Assembly: GCA_949743895.1 (NCBI GenBank)
Contig: CATJUX010000073.1
Location: 23,156-87,155 of the forward strand
Source of the DNA: JANFXS01 sp022791155
GTDB taxonomy: Bacteria > Bacillota > Clostridia > Lachnospirales > Anaerotignaceae
Length of the DNA stretch: 64,000 nucleotides
Reading direction: 5' to 3'
Under the pieces are notes generated by a model. That model saw nothing but the letters and a program-made list of their open reading frames with translations. It was not told where the DNA came from and searched no databases. How positions within the stretch are numbered: position 1 is the first letter of the stretch; each line of letters starts with the position of its first letter. The translations under genes and the position numbers were made by a program. Below are positions 33,671 to 41,923 of this stretch, one piece after another.

Positions 33671-33749
33671 GCCGCTGCTGCGGCATAGTTAAACTTCGCA
33701 AAACAGGCAAAATTTTCCACTAAATTGGCGGAAACTCAACCTGTTTTGC
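33671..33749 (-). promoter_or_regulatory. Structured 5' leader of rpoA
   Basis: Two stems are visible on the transcript: a perfect 10-bp pairing GCAAAACAGG with CCTGTTTTGC (33740-33749 with 33698-33707), whose 32-base loop contains a small TTCC/GGAA stem, and GCCGC-AGCA-GCGGC (33671-33684) placed 14 bases before the ribosome binding site. The second could mask or mark the start region. No known leader family comes to mind. Confidence 0.5.
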
Positions 33750-33815
33750 TGCTTGGCTGTAACCTCATGACATTTTTTGCAGAAATATAATTTTCCAAAA
33801 ATCATGTCACATAAA

Positions 33816-33844
33816 AATATATCACAAACCAATGTTAAAAACAA
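33816..33844 (-). promoter_or_regulatory. Promoter candidate for rpoA-rplQ
   Basis: On the minus strand TTGTTT, 17 bases, TATATT. It would start a leader of about 165 bases. Confidence 0.4.
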
Positions 33845-34079
33845 ACATTTCAATTTGTTCCAAGCTCACAGCGCTGAAATTTCAGTGTGTTTTGATTAAA
33901 ACTTTTCAAAATGTGTCATTTCAGTGCTTTCAATGAGCTTTTTTCGTTTTTGCAATCCATTTCCATGGCTTGCTTTCAACATCATGCCAAATTTTTGGCG
34001 TTTCAGAAAAAGTTTTTCTCGTTTTTGAAAAAAATGCTTGCCAAAAAAATTTTTTGATGTTTAAATAAGGAATTAAGTG

Positions 34080-34105
34080 CCCACGCCATTTTTGTGAAGC
34101 GTGGG
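34080..34105 (-). terminator. Hairpin after rpsD
   Basis: CCCACGC pairs with GCGTGGG around a 12-base loop, 22 bases past the rpsD stop. No T-run follows, so it may be a processing or pausing hairpin rather than a terminator. Confidence 0.4.
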
Positions 34106-34126
34106 AACCTAAATCCAATATTTTCA

Positions 34127-34729
34127 TTATTTTGAATAGAGCTCTACAATGAATGTTTCCTCAACAGGGACATCAATCTGCGCTCTTTGTGGCCTTGCCA
34201 CAACACTGCCGCTCAATCCGTCATGGTTTGCTGACAACCATTCTGGAACAATTCTTGACTCTGTAACTTCAAGAATGTCTTTATATCTCTGAGCGTTCTT
34301 AAATTTTTCTTTAACTTCAACTGTGTCTCCAATTCTAAGCTGATATGAAGGAATGTCAACAGGCTTTCCGTTAACAAGCACATGTTTGTGGCGGACAATT
34401 TGTCTTGCTTCTTTTCTTGTCCGGCCATATCCAAGCCTGAACATAACATTGTCAAGTCTGAGTTCAAGAAGAATAAGTAAGTTTTCACCAGGGATACCCT
34501 CTTTTTTGGCCATTTTAACAGCCTTTGCATAGTATCCTCTGAACTGTTTTTCAAGCACGCCATATATGAATTTGGCTTTCTGTTTTTCTCTCATCTGAAG
34601 GCCATACTCACTGATTTTTCTTCTTGTGTTCTGTGGTTGCTTTTTAGATTTTTTTGCGATTCCTAAATATATCGGATCAAGATCCAAAGACCTGCATCTT
34701 TTAAGAACTGGTACCATATCTCTTGCCAT
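34127..34729 (-). CDS. rpsD: 30S ribosomal protein S4
   Basis: Protein uS4 starts small-subunit assembly and in several bacteria represses its own operon. The 200 residues have a basic N-terminal domain (start MARDMVPVLKRCRSLDLDP) and the S4 RNA-binding fold (LDNVMFRLGYGRTRKEARQIVRHKHVLVNGKPVDIPSYQL). The N-terminal part has only one Cys, so it is the zinc-free form. Confidence 0.99.
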   Translation of the reverse strand: MARDMVPVLKRCRSLDLDPIYLGIAKKSKKQPQNTRRKISEYGLQMREKQKAKFIYGVLEKQFRGYYAKAVKMAKKEGIPGENLLILLELRLDNVMFRLGYGRTRKEARQIVRHKHVLVNGKPVDIPSYQLRIGDTVEVKEKFKNAQRYKDILEVTESRIVPEWLSANHDGLSGSVVARPQRAQIDVPVEETFIVELYSK

Positions 34730-34749
34730 TTAACTGAACACCTCCTAAA

Positions 34750-35151
34750 TTAGACTCTTCTGCGTTTTGGCGGTCTGCATCCATTGTGCGGAACCGGTGT
34801 AACGTCTTTAATCATTGTAACGCTGAGTCCGGCCGCCTGAAGGGCACGGATTGCCGCCTCGCGTCCGCTTCCCGGGCCTTTAACAAAAACTTCAACGCTT
34901 TTAAGGCCAAAATCCGAACATGCTTGAGCCGCTGTGTCAGCTGCCATTTGAGCAGCGTAAGGAGTTGATTTTCTTGAGCCTCTGAAGCCAAGCTGGCCCG
35001 CGCTTGCCCATGAAAGAGCGTTTCCGGCTGTATCGGTGATTGTTACAATTGTATTATTAAAGGTAGACTGAATGTGAGCCTGACCGCGTTCAACATGTTT
35101 TTTGTCACGACGTCTGCGTGTGGTTGCTTTTTTAACAGCTTTCTTTGCCAT
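34750..35151 (-). CDS. rpsK: 30S ribosomal protein S11
   Basis: Protein uS11 is on the platform of the small subunit. The 133 residues contain HIQSTFNNTIVTITDTAGN, FRGSRKSTPYAAQMAAD and the C-terminal PVPHNGCRPPKRRRV. The start follows GGAGGGC 22 bases after rpsM. Confidence 0.99.
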   Translation of the reverse strand: MAKKAVKKATTRRRRDKKHVERGQAHIQSTFNNTIVTITDTAGNALSWASAGQLGFRGSRKSTPYAAQMAADTAAQACSDFGLKSVEVFVKGPGSGREAAIRALQAAGLSVTMIKDVTPVPHNGCRPPKRRRV

Positions 35152-35173
35152 TTTGCAATTGCCCTCCTCTTAC

Positions 35174-35542
35174 TTATTTCTTTTTGTTTGCAACTGTTTT
35201 TCTTGGGCCCTTTCTTGTGCGGGCGTTTGTTTTTGTTTTCTGTCCTCTCACCGGAAGGCCCTTTCTGTGGCGGATTCCTCTGTAACAGCCAATTTCCACA
35301 AGACGCTTAATGTTAAGGGCTATCTCCCTTCTCAAATCGCCTTCAACCTTTTGTGAGCCGTCGATAATCTCACGGATTTTAGAAACTTCCTCGTCTGTCA
35401 GATCTCTAACTCTCGTGTCCGGGTTAACGCCGGCTTCTTTCAATATTCTGTTAGCGCTTGAACGGCCAATGCCAAAAACATAAGTAAGGCCAATTTCAAC
35501 GCGTTTTTCTCTTGGTAAATCTACACCAGCGATACGTGCCAT
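35174..35542 (-). CDS. rpsM: 30S ribosomal protein S13
   Basis: Protein uS13 forms intersubunit bridges at the head. The 122 residues start MARIAGVDLPREKRVEIGLTYVFGIG and end RTRKGPRKTVANKKK. It begins after a structured 155-base gap from rpmJ; GGAGGTGC is the ribosome binding site. Confidence 0.99.
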   Translation of the reverse strand: MARIAGVDLPREKRVEIGLTYVFGIGRSSANRILKEAGVNPDTRVRDLTDEEVSKIREIIDGSQKVEGDLRREIALNIKRLVEIGCYRGIRHRKGLPVRGQKTKTNARTRKGPRKTVANKKK

Positions 35543-35604
35543 GTGTAATTCGCACCTCCATTATATAATATAAATCAAATTCCAACCGAAATTTTTGCCC
35601 CCGC

Positions 35605-35647
35605 ATGAAACAGAAATTCTGTCAGCCGCCTGCGGAAGCAGTTTCAT
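35605..35647 (-). promoter_or_regulatory. Candidate three-way-junction leader before rpsM
   Basis: An outer stem ATGAAAC with GTTTCAT (35641-35647 with 35605-35611) encloses two hairpins: CCGC-AG-GCGG (35626-35635) and CAGAA-T-TTCTG (35611-35621, sharing its last pair with the outer stem). In E. coli the S4 target is also just before rpsM, but the shape there is different. Function here is inferred. Confidence 0.5.
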
Positions 35648-35697
35648 CCATTTTGCCTTCAAGGTTCAATGCACCTATATTAAGCCATAACATTAAA

Positions 35698-35811
35698 TCA
35701 GCCTTGTTTTTGTTTGTGTTTTGGGTTTTCACAAATAACCATAACACGGCCTTTTCTTTTGATTATCCTGCATTTTTCACACATTGGTTTTACAGATGGT
35801 CTAACCTTCAT
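35698..35811 (-). CDS. rpmJ: 50S ribosomal protein L36
   Basis: A 37-residue zinc-ribbon protein: MKVRPSVKPMCEKCRIIKRKG then RVMVICENPKHKQKQG. The ligands C-x2-C, C and H are all present, so this is the zinc-binding form. AGAAAG precedes the ATG; infA is 26 bases upstream. Confidence 0.98.
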   Translation of the reverse strand: MKVRPSVKPMCEKCRIIKRKGRVMVICENPKHKQKQG

Positions 35812-35837
35812 TGTGACTTTCTCCTTTCCAAATCTGC

Positions 35838-36056
35838 TTATTTCGCTCTCCAGATAATCCTGCCCTTTGTCAAGTCATAGGGAGACATCTCTATAAGCAC
35901 TTTATCCCCCGGCAATATTCTGATAAAGTTCATGCGTAATTTTCCGGAGATGTGTGCTAAAATTTTGTGCCCATTTTCAAGTTCAACCTGGAACATGGCG
36001 TTAGGCAATTTTTCCAATACGGTTCCCTCAACCTCTATAACATCGTCTTTAGACAC
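35838..36056 (-). CDS. infA: Translation initiation factor IF-1
   Basis: IF-1 occupies the A site during initiation. The 72-residue OB-fold protein begins MSKDDVIEVEGTVLEKLPNAMFQVELENGH and ends with SPYDLTKGRIIWRAK, both diagnostic. AGGAGG lies upstream and the KOW protein gene ends 14 bases before. Confidence 0.99.
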   Translation of the reverse strand: MSKDDVIEVEGTVLEKLPNAMFQVELENGHKILAHISGKLRMNFIRILPGDKVLIEMSPYDLTKGRIIWRAK

Positions 36057-36070
36057 GCGTTAGAACCTCC

Positions 36071-36337
36071 TTAACTTCTTGCGCCAAAATTTTTCAGCGC
36101 TTTTCTTATATCCGAATTCAGTAAATAGCCGTTGTTTATAAGTCTATCCCTTATTTCTTCACAGATATAATTGGTTTTTTGAACATGCTTGTTTTTTTTG
36201 CGTTTAGGATGTTCAAGGGTACGTTTCTTACCATCCGCCAAAATAAGATATTCCTTATCTATTGATAATACCACAAAAGGCAGAGTTTTGTCACGCCCAC
36301 TTTTTGAATAAACCACTTGACCTTGGGTGTATTCCAT
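36071..36337 (-). CDS. KOW-domain RNA-binding protein of the ribosomal operon
   Basis: The 88-residue protein begins with a KOW-type beta barrel (YTQGQVVYSKSGRDKTLPFVVLSIDKEYLILADGK) and continues with a basic linker (HPKRKKNKHVQ) and a helical tail. The fold recalls archaeal L14e. Genes like this lie between map and infA in many Clostridia and the product is taken to be ribosome-associated, but its role is not established. GAGGTGAG lies before ATG 36337. Confidence 0.85.
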   Translation of the reverse strand: MEYTQGQVVYSKSGRDKTLPFVVLSIDKEYLILADGKKRTLEHPKRKKNKHVQKTNYICEEIRDRLINNGYLLNSDIRKALKNFGARS

Positions 36338-36380
36338 TTCCGCTCACCTCAAAACTGTGATTTTAATGCGACATCCCTCA

Positions 36381-37127
36381 TCATAAAGTAAGTATTTCCG
36401 GCTCGCCATCAGTAATTACAATAGTGTTTTCATAGTGCGCTGCATTAAGCCCGTCAGCTGTGACAACTGTCCAGCCATCGTCAAGAACTCTTATTTTATA
36501 ACTTCCAGCATTCACCATTGGCTCCACTGCCAGCGCCATGCCCTTTTGAAGTTTTGGCCCGCGCCCAATTTGTTTATAATTTGGAACCGCCGGATCCTCG
36601 TGCATGTCTTTGCCTATGCCATGGCCAACATAATCTCTCACAACTGAATAGCCATTGGCCTCAACATATCTTTGAACCGCCGCTGATATTTCATAAAGGT
36701 GGTTGCCGGATTTGGCAAATTTGATCCCCTCAAAAAAGCTTTGTTGTGTGACATCAATCAGTTTTTGATTTTCTTGTGAAATTTCACCAACCGCAAATGT
36801 TCTTGCACAATCACCATGAAAGCCTCCAATATACGAGCCCATGTCAACACTTATAATATCGCCGTTTTTAAGTTTTCTTAAACATGGAATGCCGTGAATA
36901 ACCTCGTTGTTGACAGATGTACATATAGAAGCCGGAAAATCGTAATATCCCTTGAAACTGGGAACAGCGCCTTTGCTTCTTATGAACTTTTCAGCTATCT
37001 GGTCAAGCTCCAAAGTTGTTATGCCCGGTTTAATTTCATTTTGAAGAATTTCGATGAGCTCTTTCAAAATGTTCCCTGACACACGCATTTTTTCAATTTG
37101 TTCCTCAGATTTTATAAATATTCCCAT
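36381..37127 (-). CDS. map: Methionine aminopeptidase, type I
   Basis: Map removes the N-terminal Met from new proteins. From ATG 37127 it has 248 residues. The five metal ligands are visible: Asp in ISVDMGSYIGG and in GDCARTF, His in GHGIGKDMHEDP, Glu in AVEPMVN and Glu in ENTIVIT. Stop and start of adk/map overlap as TGATG, so translation is coupled. An upstream in-frame Met lies inside adk and has no ribosome binding site. Confidence 0.97.
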   Translation of the reverse strand: MGIFIKSEEQIEKMRVSGNILKELIEILQNEIKPGITTLELDQIAEKFIRSKGAVPSFKGYYDFPASICTSVNNEVIHGIPCLRKLKNGDIISVDMGSYIGGFHGDCARTFAVGEISQENQKLIDVTQQSFFEGIKFAKSGNHLYEISAAVQRYVEANGYSVVRDYVGHGIGKDMHEDPAVPNYKQIGRGPKLQKGMALAVEPMVNAGSYKIRVLDDGWTVVTADGLNAAHYENTIVITDGEPEILTL

Positions 37128-37765
37128 CAGGCGTTCTCTCCTAATGCGGCACATATACTTTCAAACACTTTGTCGGCTTCTTTGAGTCCATCAACCTCAA
37201 AAAGATTTCCTTGTTTGTTGTAATATTCAACCAAAGGCTCACTTTGTGAATGGAATGTTTCCAGACGCGCTTTTCCTGCTTCAATTGTGTCGTCTTTGCG
37301 CTGTATAAGTTTTTCACCGCAAACATCACAAATTCCTTCAGTTTTTGAAGGCATAGATATTTTATTGTAAGAAGCTCCACATTTTGGGCATGTTTGACGT
37401 GCTGTGATTCTTTCAAGCATTACCTCGTCTGGGGCATTGATGTAAATGGCTTTATCGATACCGCCCATAAGCTCATCAAGTTTTTGGGCCTGAACAACGG
37501 TTCGTGGAAACCCGTCCAATATGAATCCGTTTTTGCAGTCATCAGCTTTGATGCGCTCTTTCACAATGGCAATTATCATTTCATCTGAAACAAGGCCGCC
37601 GCTGTTCATAACGCTTTTAACCTGTTTCCCCAATTCCGTTCCCTTCGAAACTTCTTCTCTCAGCATATCTCCTGTGGATATGTAAGCAAGATTATATTTG
37701 GAAACAAGTTTCCTTGCCTGAGTGCCCTTGCCTGCTGCTGGGGCGCCAATAAGTACCAATTTCAT
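37127..37765 (-). CDS. adk: Adenylate kinase
   Basis: Adk balances AMP, ADP and ATP. The 212 residues begin MKLVLIGAPAAGKGTQARK; the P-loop reads PAAGKGT in place of the usual PGAGKGT, which still fits. The LID domain carries a four-Cys zinc site (CPKCGASYN...CDVCG), as in Gram-positive long-form kinases, and GFPRTVVQAQKL binds AMP. ATG 37765 has AGGGGGAAAG upstream. Confidence 0.97.
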   Translation of the reverse strand: MKLVLIGAPAAGKGTQARKLVSKYNLAYISTGDMLREEVSKGTELGKQVKSVMNSGGLVSDEMIIAIVKERIKADDCKNGFILDGFPRTVVQAQKLDELMGGIDKAIYINAPDEVMLERITARQTCPKCGASYNKISMPSKTEGICDVCGEKLIQRKDDTIEAGKARLETFHSQSEPLVEYYNKQGNLFEVDGLKEADKVFESICAALGENA

Positions 37766-37851
37766 ATTACTTTCCCCCTTTTTAAGCAAATCAACGTGCT
37801 TTCAAACGCCTTGGGGGAATACATTTGTTTCATTCCCCCGGCTGCTTGATC

Positions 37852-39114
37852 TTAATTATTCAAAAAGCCTTTATAATGCCTCATAAGAAGCTGGCTTTCC
37901 AATGACTTAACAATGTCAAGGCACACGCCAACAACGATGATAAGCGTTGTTCCTCCAAATCCAACATTAAGCCCAAATATCCACTGCAACAATATTGGAA
38001 CAATGGCCACACATGCAAAAACCAAGGCTCCAACAAGTGTTATTCTGTTAACAACTCTTGTTATAAAGGCGCTTGTTGGCTGTCCCGGCCTTATGCCCGG
38101 CACAAACCCACCGTTTTTCTTCATATTTTCTGCTATCTCATTTGGATTGATGACAATTGATGTGTAGAAATAAGCAAAGAAAATTATGAGAGCCACATAA
38201 AGCACAGCGCCAACAGGGTGAGTCATTCTCAAAACGTCAATAACTTTGGCATATGCGCCCGTTGCCGGAATGAACTGGCTGAGCATTTCAGGAAACTGAA
38301 GGAGTGATATGGCAAAAATTATTGAAATGACTCCTGCTGTGTTAACCTTAATCGGCATAAATGAGCTTTGGCCGCCCATGCTTCTTCTTCCCGCCATTTT
38401 TGATGAATATTGAACTGGTATTCTTCTTTCGCCATCGTTTATAAAAACTATGAACACAAGCACCAAAAGAAGTATCAACAATATGGCTATAACCTTTATA
38501 ATGCCTGTGGCGTCACCTGTCTGTGCATAAAGAAAAAGAGAGCTTATTCCATTTGGCAAGTTTGATATGATATTAACAAAAATAATCATTGACGAGCCAT
38601 TTGCAATTCCTTTGGCCGTAATCTGTTCTGCAAGCCACATGATGAATGTTGTTCCAGCCACAAGCGAAACAACTGATGCAACAAACAAAAACGGGCTGTT
38701 TGAAACAAACATTGACGAATAGCTATAAGTTATTCCTATGCCTTGAATAGCTGCAAGAACAACTGTGAGATACCTTGAGTAGGCTGAAAGTTTTTTCCTG
38801 CCTTCCTCGCCCTCTTTGTTGAGCTGTTCAAACTTAGGAATGGCAACAGTCAAAAGCTGCATTATAATAGAAGATGTGATATACGGGCCAATACCCATTG
38901 CCATAATTGACCAGTTTGAATTATATCCGCCTGCAATTATATTGTAAAGTGTTCCTGTGGAATAGGCATTCTGGCTGGCCTTTATAGCCACAACATCAAT
39001 TCCTGGAAGTGCGATTTGTGCCCCAAGCCTTACAACAGCAAGAATAAGCAGCGTATAAAGGATTTTGTTCCTTATTTCCTTAACTTTCCATGAGTTGATG
39101 AACAAAGTGAGCAT
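37852..39114 (-). CDS. secY: Protein translocase subunit SecY
   Basis: SecY is the membrane channel of the general secretion pathway. The 420 residues form ten hydrophobic segments, with ALPGID in the first periplasmic part, the plug region GGYNSNWSIMAMGIGPYITSSIIMQLL and GERRIPVQYSSKMAGRR in the C5 loop that touches SecA and the ribosome. Start and the rplO stop overlap as TAATG. Confidence 0.98.
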   Translation of the reverse strand: MLTLFINSWKVKEIRNKILYTLLILAVVRLGAQIALPGIDVVAIKASQNAYSTGTLYNIIAGGYNSNWSIMAMGIGPYITSSIIMQLLTVAIPKFEQLNKEGEEGRKKLSAYSRYLTVVLAAIQGIGITYSYSSMFVSNSPFLFVASVVSLVAGTTFIMWLAEQITAKGIANGSSMIIFVNIISNLPNGISSLFLYAQTGDATGIIKVIAILLILLLVLVFIVFINDGERRIPVQYSSKMAGRRSMGGQSSFMPIKVNTAGVISIIFAISLLQFPEMLSQFIPATGAYAKVIDVLRMTHPVGAVLYVALIIFFAYFYTSIVINPNEIAENMKKNGGFVPGIRPGQPTSAFITRVVNRITLVGALVFACVAIVPILLQWIFGLNVGFGGTTLIIVVGVCLDIVKSLESQLLMRHYKGFLNN

Positions 39115-39554
39115 TAGATCACCTCTGCTTTTCCGCCGGCCGCTTCAATTTTTTCAGCCGCTGTTTTGCTGAAATAATTCACTTTCACAGTGAGTTTTTT
39201 GTCAAGCTCGCCAACGCCAAGAATTTTAACGCCATCTCTTGGGTTGGAAACAAGACCTTTTGATTTTAAAGCTTCAATGTCAACAACAGTTCCCTCGTCA
39301 AAAACATTCAGGCTTTTAACATTTATGCTTATAATTTCTTTAGAATTTCTGCAAGTGAACCCTCTTTTTGGAAGGCGTCTGTAAAGAGGCATCTGTCCGC
39401 CTTCAAACCCAGCCTTTCCGCCTGAACCACTGCGGGCGCCCTGACCTTTGTGGCCTCTGCCTGCTGTTTTGCCATTTCCTGAAGCATGGCCTCTTCCTCG
39501 CCTCCACGCTTTGCTTTTTGAGCCTTCAGCTGGTCTTAATTCGCCTAAGTTCAT
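39114..39554 (-). CDS. rplO: 50S ribosomal protein L15
   Basis: Protein uL15 helps late assembly of the large subunit. The 146 residues start MNLGELRPAEGSKSKAWRRGRG and contain KTAGRGHKGQGARSG and the MPLYRRLPKRGF segment. It is 21 bases after rpmD and overlaps secY by one base. Confidence 0.99.
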   Translation of the reverse strand: MNLGELRPAEGSKSKAWRRGRGHASGNGKTAGRGHKGQGARSGSGGKAGFEGGQMPLYRRLPKRGFTCRNSKEIISINVKSLNVFDEGTVVDIEALKSKGLVSNPRDGVKILGVGELDKKLTVKVNYFSKTAAEKIEAAGGKAEVI

Positions 39555-39575
39555 TGTAGCACCTCCTTAATTTTA

Positions 39576-39755
39576 TTATATTTCTTCAACTTTGATTAGA
39601 TGTTTAACCTGATTAATCATTCCTCTTATCGCGTCATTGTCATGTTGTGTCACGCTTGAGTTAAGTTTTTTAAGTCCTAAAGCCTGAACAGTTTTCTTAT
39701 GTTTCGGGATTGCACCGATTGTGGATTTCACTAATGTGATTTTTATATCAGCCAC
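39576..39755 (-). CDS. rpmD: 50S ribosomal protein L30
   Basis: A 59-residue protein, MADIKITLVKSTIGAIPKHK..., with LGLKKLNSSV and the end IKVEEI. It starts with GTG 39755 behind GGAGGGAATTAAA and lies between rpsE and rplO as expected. Confidence 0.97.
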   Translation of the reverse strand: MADIKITLVKSTIGAIPKHKKTVQALGLKKLNSSVTQHDNDAIRGMINQVKHLIKVEEI

Positions 39756-39768
39756 TTTAATTCCCTCC

Positions 39769-40272
39769 TTAACCTAAGATTTCTTCAACAGACTTGCCGC
39801 GCAGTTTGGCAACCTTTTCAGGAGTGGTGATGTTTGCCAAACCTGCTATTGCAGCGCTAACTACATTGCGTTTGTTGTTTGAACCCAATGATTTTGTTCT
39901 GATGTTGCGGATGCCCGCCAATTCCATAACGGCACGCACAGGGCCTCCCGCTATAACTCCAGTTCCTTCGGCAGCCGGCATAAGCAGAACACTGGCGCTT
40001 CCAAAACGGCCTGTTGTTCCGTGATAAAGGCTGTCAACTTCATTTCTGTCAACATATATGAGGTTTTTCATGGCGTCTTCTTTGCCTTTGCGGATAGCGT
40101 CTGGAATTTCAGCGGCTTTTCCCATTCCGCATCCAACATGGCCGTTTTCGTCACCAACAACAACCAAAGCCGCAAATCTGAAAGTACGACCGCCTTTAAC
40201 AACCTTTGTAACACGGTTAATGGTTACAACATTATCTTTAAGATCGAGTGTGCTTGGATCGATTCTTTTCAA
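39769..40272 (-). CDS. rpsE: 30S ribosomal protein S5
   Basis: Protein uS5 guards decoding accuracy. The 167 residues hold VVKGGRTFRFAALVVVGDENGHVGCGMGKAAEIPDAIRKG and VIAGGPVRAVMELAGIRNIRTKSLGSNN, both standard. AGGAGGAG lies before the start. Confidence 0.99.
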   Translation of the reverse strand: MKRIDPSTLDLKDNVVTINRVTKVVKGGRTFRFAALVVVGDENGHVGCGMGKAAEIPDAIRKGKEDAMKNLIYVDRNEVDSLYHGTTGRFGSASVLLMPAAEGTGVIAGGPVRAVMELAGIRNIRTKSLGSNNKRNVVSAAIAGLANITTPEKVAKLRGKSVEEILG

Positions 40273-40290
40273 CCTTTTTCTCCTCCTTGC

Positions 40291-40659
40291 TTAGAAATTT
40301 AAGCCCGCTTCTCTTGCGGCGTCAGCCAATGCTTTAACTTTGCCGTGATAAACATAACCGCCTCTGTCAAAAACGGCCTCCGAAATGCCTTTTTCAAGAG
40401 CTTTTTTGGCAATTGCCTCTCCAACAGCTGCCGCTGCGTCAACATTTGAAGTGGCTTCAAGTTTGCTGGCAATGTCAGCTTCCATTGTTGAAGCTGCTGC
40501 TAATGTGTGGCCGGCAACGTCGTCAATGAGCTGTGCATATATGTGCTTGTTTGATCTGAAAACAGCAAGCCTTGGCTGAACAGCTGTTCCGCTTATTTTG
40601 TTGCGGATTCTGTAATGACGTTTGATTCTCGCCTCCGCACGTGATGGCTTTTTAATCAT
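40291..40659 (-). CDS. rplR: 50S ribosomal protein L18
   Basis: Protein uL18 binds 5S rRNA. The 122 residues include RPRLAVFRSNKHIYAQ-like PRLAVFRSNKHIYAQLIDD and the end VFDRGGYVYHGKVKALADAAREAGLNF. The 72-base gap to rplF can form an AT-rich stem (AAATAATCA with TGATTATTT). Confidence 0.99.
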   Translation of the reverse strand: MIKKPSRAEARIKRHYRIRNKISGTAVQPRLAVFRSNKHIYAQLIDDVAGHTLAAASTMEADIASKLEATSNVDAAAAVGEAIAKKALEKGISEAVFDRGGYVYHGKVKALADAAREAGLNF

Positions 40660-40731
40660 CTGGATTTCACTCCTATTCCTCTAAAAATTAGTCCCTTTCC
40701 GATATAAATAATCAGCCGCCATAGCCAATGA

Positions 40732-41274
40732 TTATTTCTTACCGGTCTTACCAACTTTACGTCTGATATATTCATCAGCATACTTAATACCTTTGCCCTT
40801 GTATGGTTCAGGAGGACGTTTTGTCCTTATTTCTGCTGCAAATTGTCCAACTTTTTCTTTGTCGATACCCTTTACAGTAATTTTATTCTGTCCTTCTACA
40901 ACAGTTTCAATACCTTCTGGGTCTGTCATTTCAACTGGATGTGAATAACCGAGTGTCAGCGTCAGTTTTTTGCCCTGTTTAGCGGCTCTATATCCAACGC
41001 CATTGATTTCAAGAACTTTCTCATATCCTTTTGTGACGCCTTCAACCATATTAAAAATTAATGTACGTGTCAAACCGTGTAATGCTCTGTGTCTTTTAAG
41101 ATCTGATGGCCTTGTGACAACAATTTGGCCTTCTTCAATTGCGATGTTCATGTCTTCTGCTAATTTGCGCTGCAATGTTCCCTTAGGGCCCTTCACTGTG
41201 AGGAGATTCCCCTCCTCAAGTTTAAGTTCCACGCCAGCCGGAATCACTACAGGTAATTTGCCAATTCTTGACAT
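40732..41274 (-). CDS. rplF: 50S ribosomal protein L6
   Basis: Protein uL6 lies near the factor-binding site. From ATG 41274 (MSRIGKLPVVIPAGVEL) it has 180 residues and ends with the signature KRPPEPYKGKGIKYADEYIRRKVGKTGKK. GGAGGTG lies upstream of that ATG; an earlier ATG three codons before is less well placed. Confidence 0.99.
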   Translation of the reverse strand: MSRIGKLPVVIPAGVELKLEEGNLLTVKGPKGTLQRKLAEDMNIAIEEGQIVVTRPSDLKRHRALHGLTRTLIFNMVEGVTKGYEKVLEINGVGYRAAKQGKKLTLTLGYSHPVEMTDPEGIETVVEGQNKITVKGIDKEKVGQFAAEIRTKRPPEPYKGKGIKYADEYIRRKVGKTGKK

Positions 41275-41302
41275 GGTCTGCACCTCCTACAAATATTAAA
41301 TA

Positions 41303-41704
41303 TCACCATACAAAGGCAACAACTTCGCCGCCGATGCCTTTTTTTCTTGCTTCTTTGTCTGTCATAAGCCCTTGGCTTGTGGAAATGATGGCCGTTCCAA
41401 GCCCGCCCAAAACCTTTGGCAAATCATCTTTTCCGGCAAAAACCCTAAGGCCCGGTTTAGATATTCTTTTAATTCCTGTGATGACTTTCTCGTTTTTGTC
41501 TTTGCCATATTTCAAAGACAGCTTCATTGTGCTTTTAACGCCGTCTTCAACAATTTCGTAACCCTTGATGTATCCCTCGTCTGTTAATATATCAGCAATA
41601 GCTCTTTTCATTTTGGAAACAGGAACGTCAACAGTGTCGTGTTTGGCTGTGTTGCCGTTTCTGATTCTTGTGAGCATATCTGCAATTGGGTCGTTCATTG
41701 ACAT
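41303..41704 (-). CDS. rpsH: 30S ribosomal protein S8
   Basis: Protein uS8 is a primary 16S-binding protein and a known repressor of the spc operon in E. coli. The 133 residues start MSMNDPIADMLTRIRNGN and end STSQGLMTDKEARKKGIGGEVVAFVW. GGAGGATAC precedes the start. Confidence 0.99.
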   Translation of the reverse strand: MSMNDPIADMLTRIRNGNTAKHDTVDVPVSKMKRAIADILTDEGYIKGYEIVEDGVKSTMKLSLKYGKDKNEKVITGIKRISKPGLRVFAGKDDLPKVLGGLGTAIISTSQGLMTDKEARKKGIGGEVVAFVW

Positions 41705-41725
41705 TTTAGTATCCTCCTTTCCGAA

Positions 41726-41911
41726 TTACCAGCTAGCTTTTTTAACTCCCGGGATTTGGCCTTTGTAAGCTAATTCACGGAAGCAAATACGGCAAATTCC
41801 GAATTTTTTAAGCACAGCATGAGGCCGGCCGCAAACTCTGCAACGTGTATAAGCTCTTGTGGAGAACTTAGGCGTTCTCTGCTGCTTAATTACCATTGAT
41901 TTTTTAGCCAT
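41726..41911 (-). CDS. rpsN: 30S ribosomal protein S14, type Z
   Basis: The 61-residue zinc-binding uS14 has CRVCGR and CRICF ligands in KFSTRAYTRCRVCGRPHAV. This is the short form usual in Firmicutes. It lies between rplE and rpsH. Confidence 0.99.
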   Translation of the reverse strand: MAKKSMVIKQQRTPKFSTRAYTRCRVCGRPHAVLKKFGICRICFRELAYKGQIPGVKKASW

Positions 41912-41923
41912 TTCATTCCCTCC

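Larger units (their letters stand above)
33645..34126. other. Long gap between rpsD and rpoA
   Basis: This 482-base gap is unusual inside the alpha operon. It contains a hairpin right after rpsD, a promoter candidate at 33816-33844 and two stems just before rpoA. An open frame at 33930-34127 has no ribosome binding site and I do not accept it. Confidence 0.65.

Noticed and set aside
33930..34127. Open frame of 65 codons between rpsD and rpoA
   Set aside because: No ribosome binding site and low-complexity Lys/Trp-rich sequence; more likely a leader or spacer.
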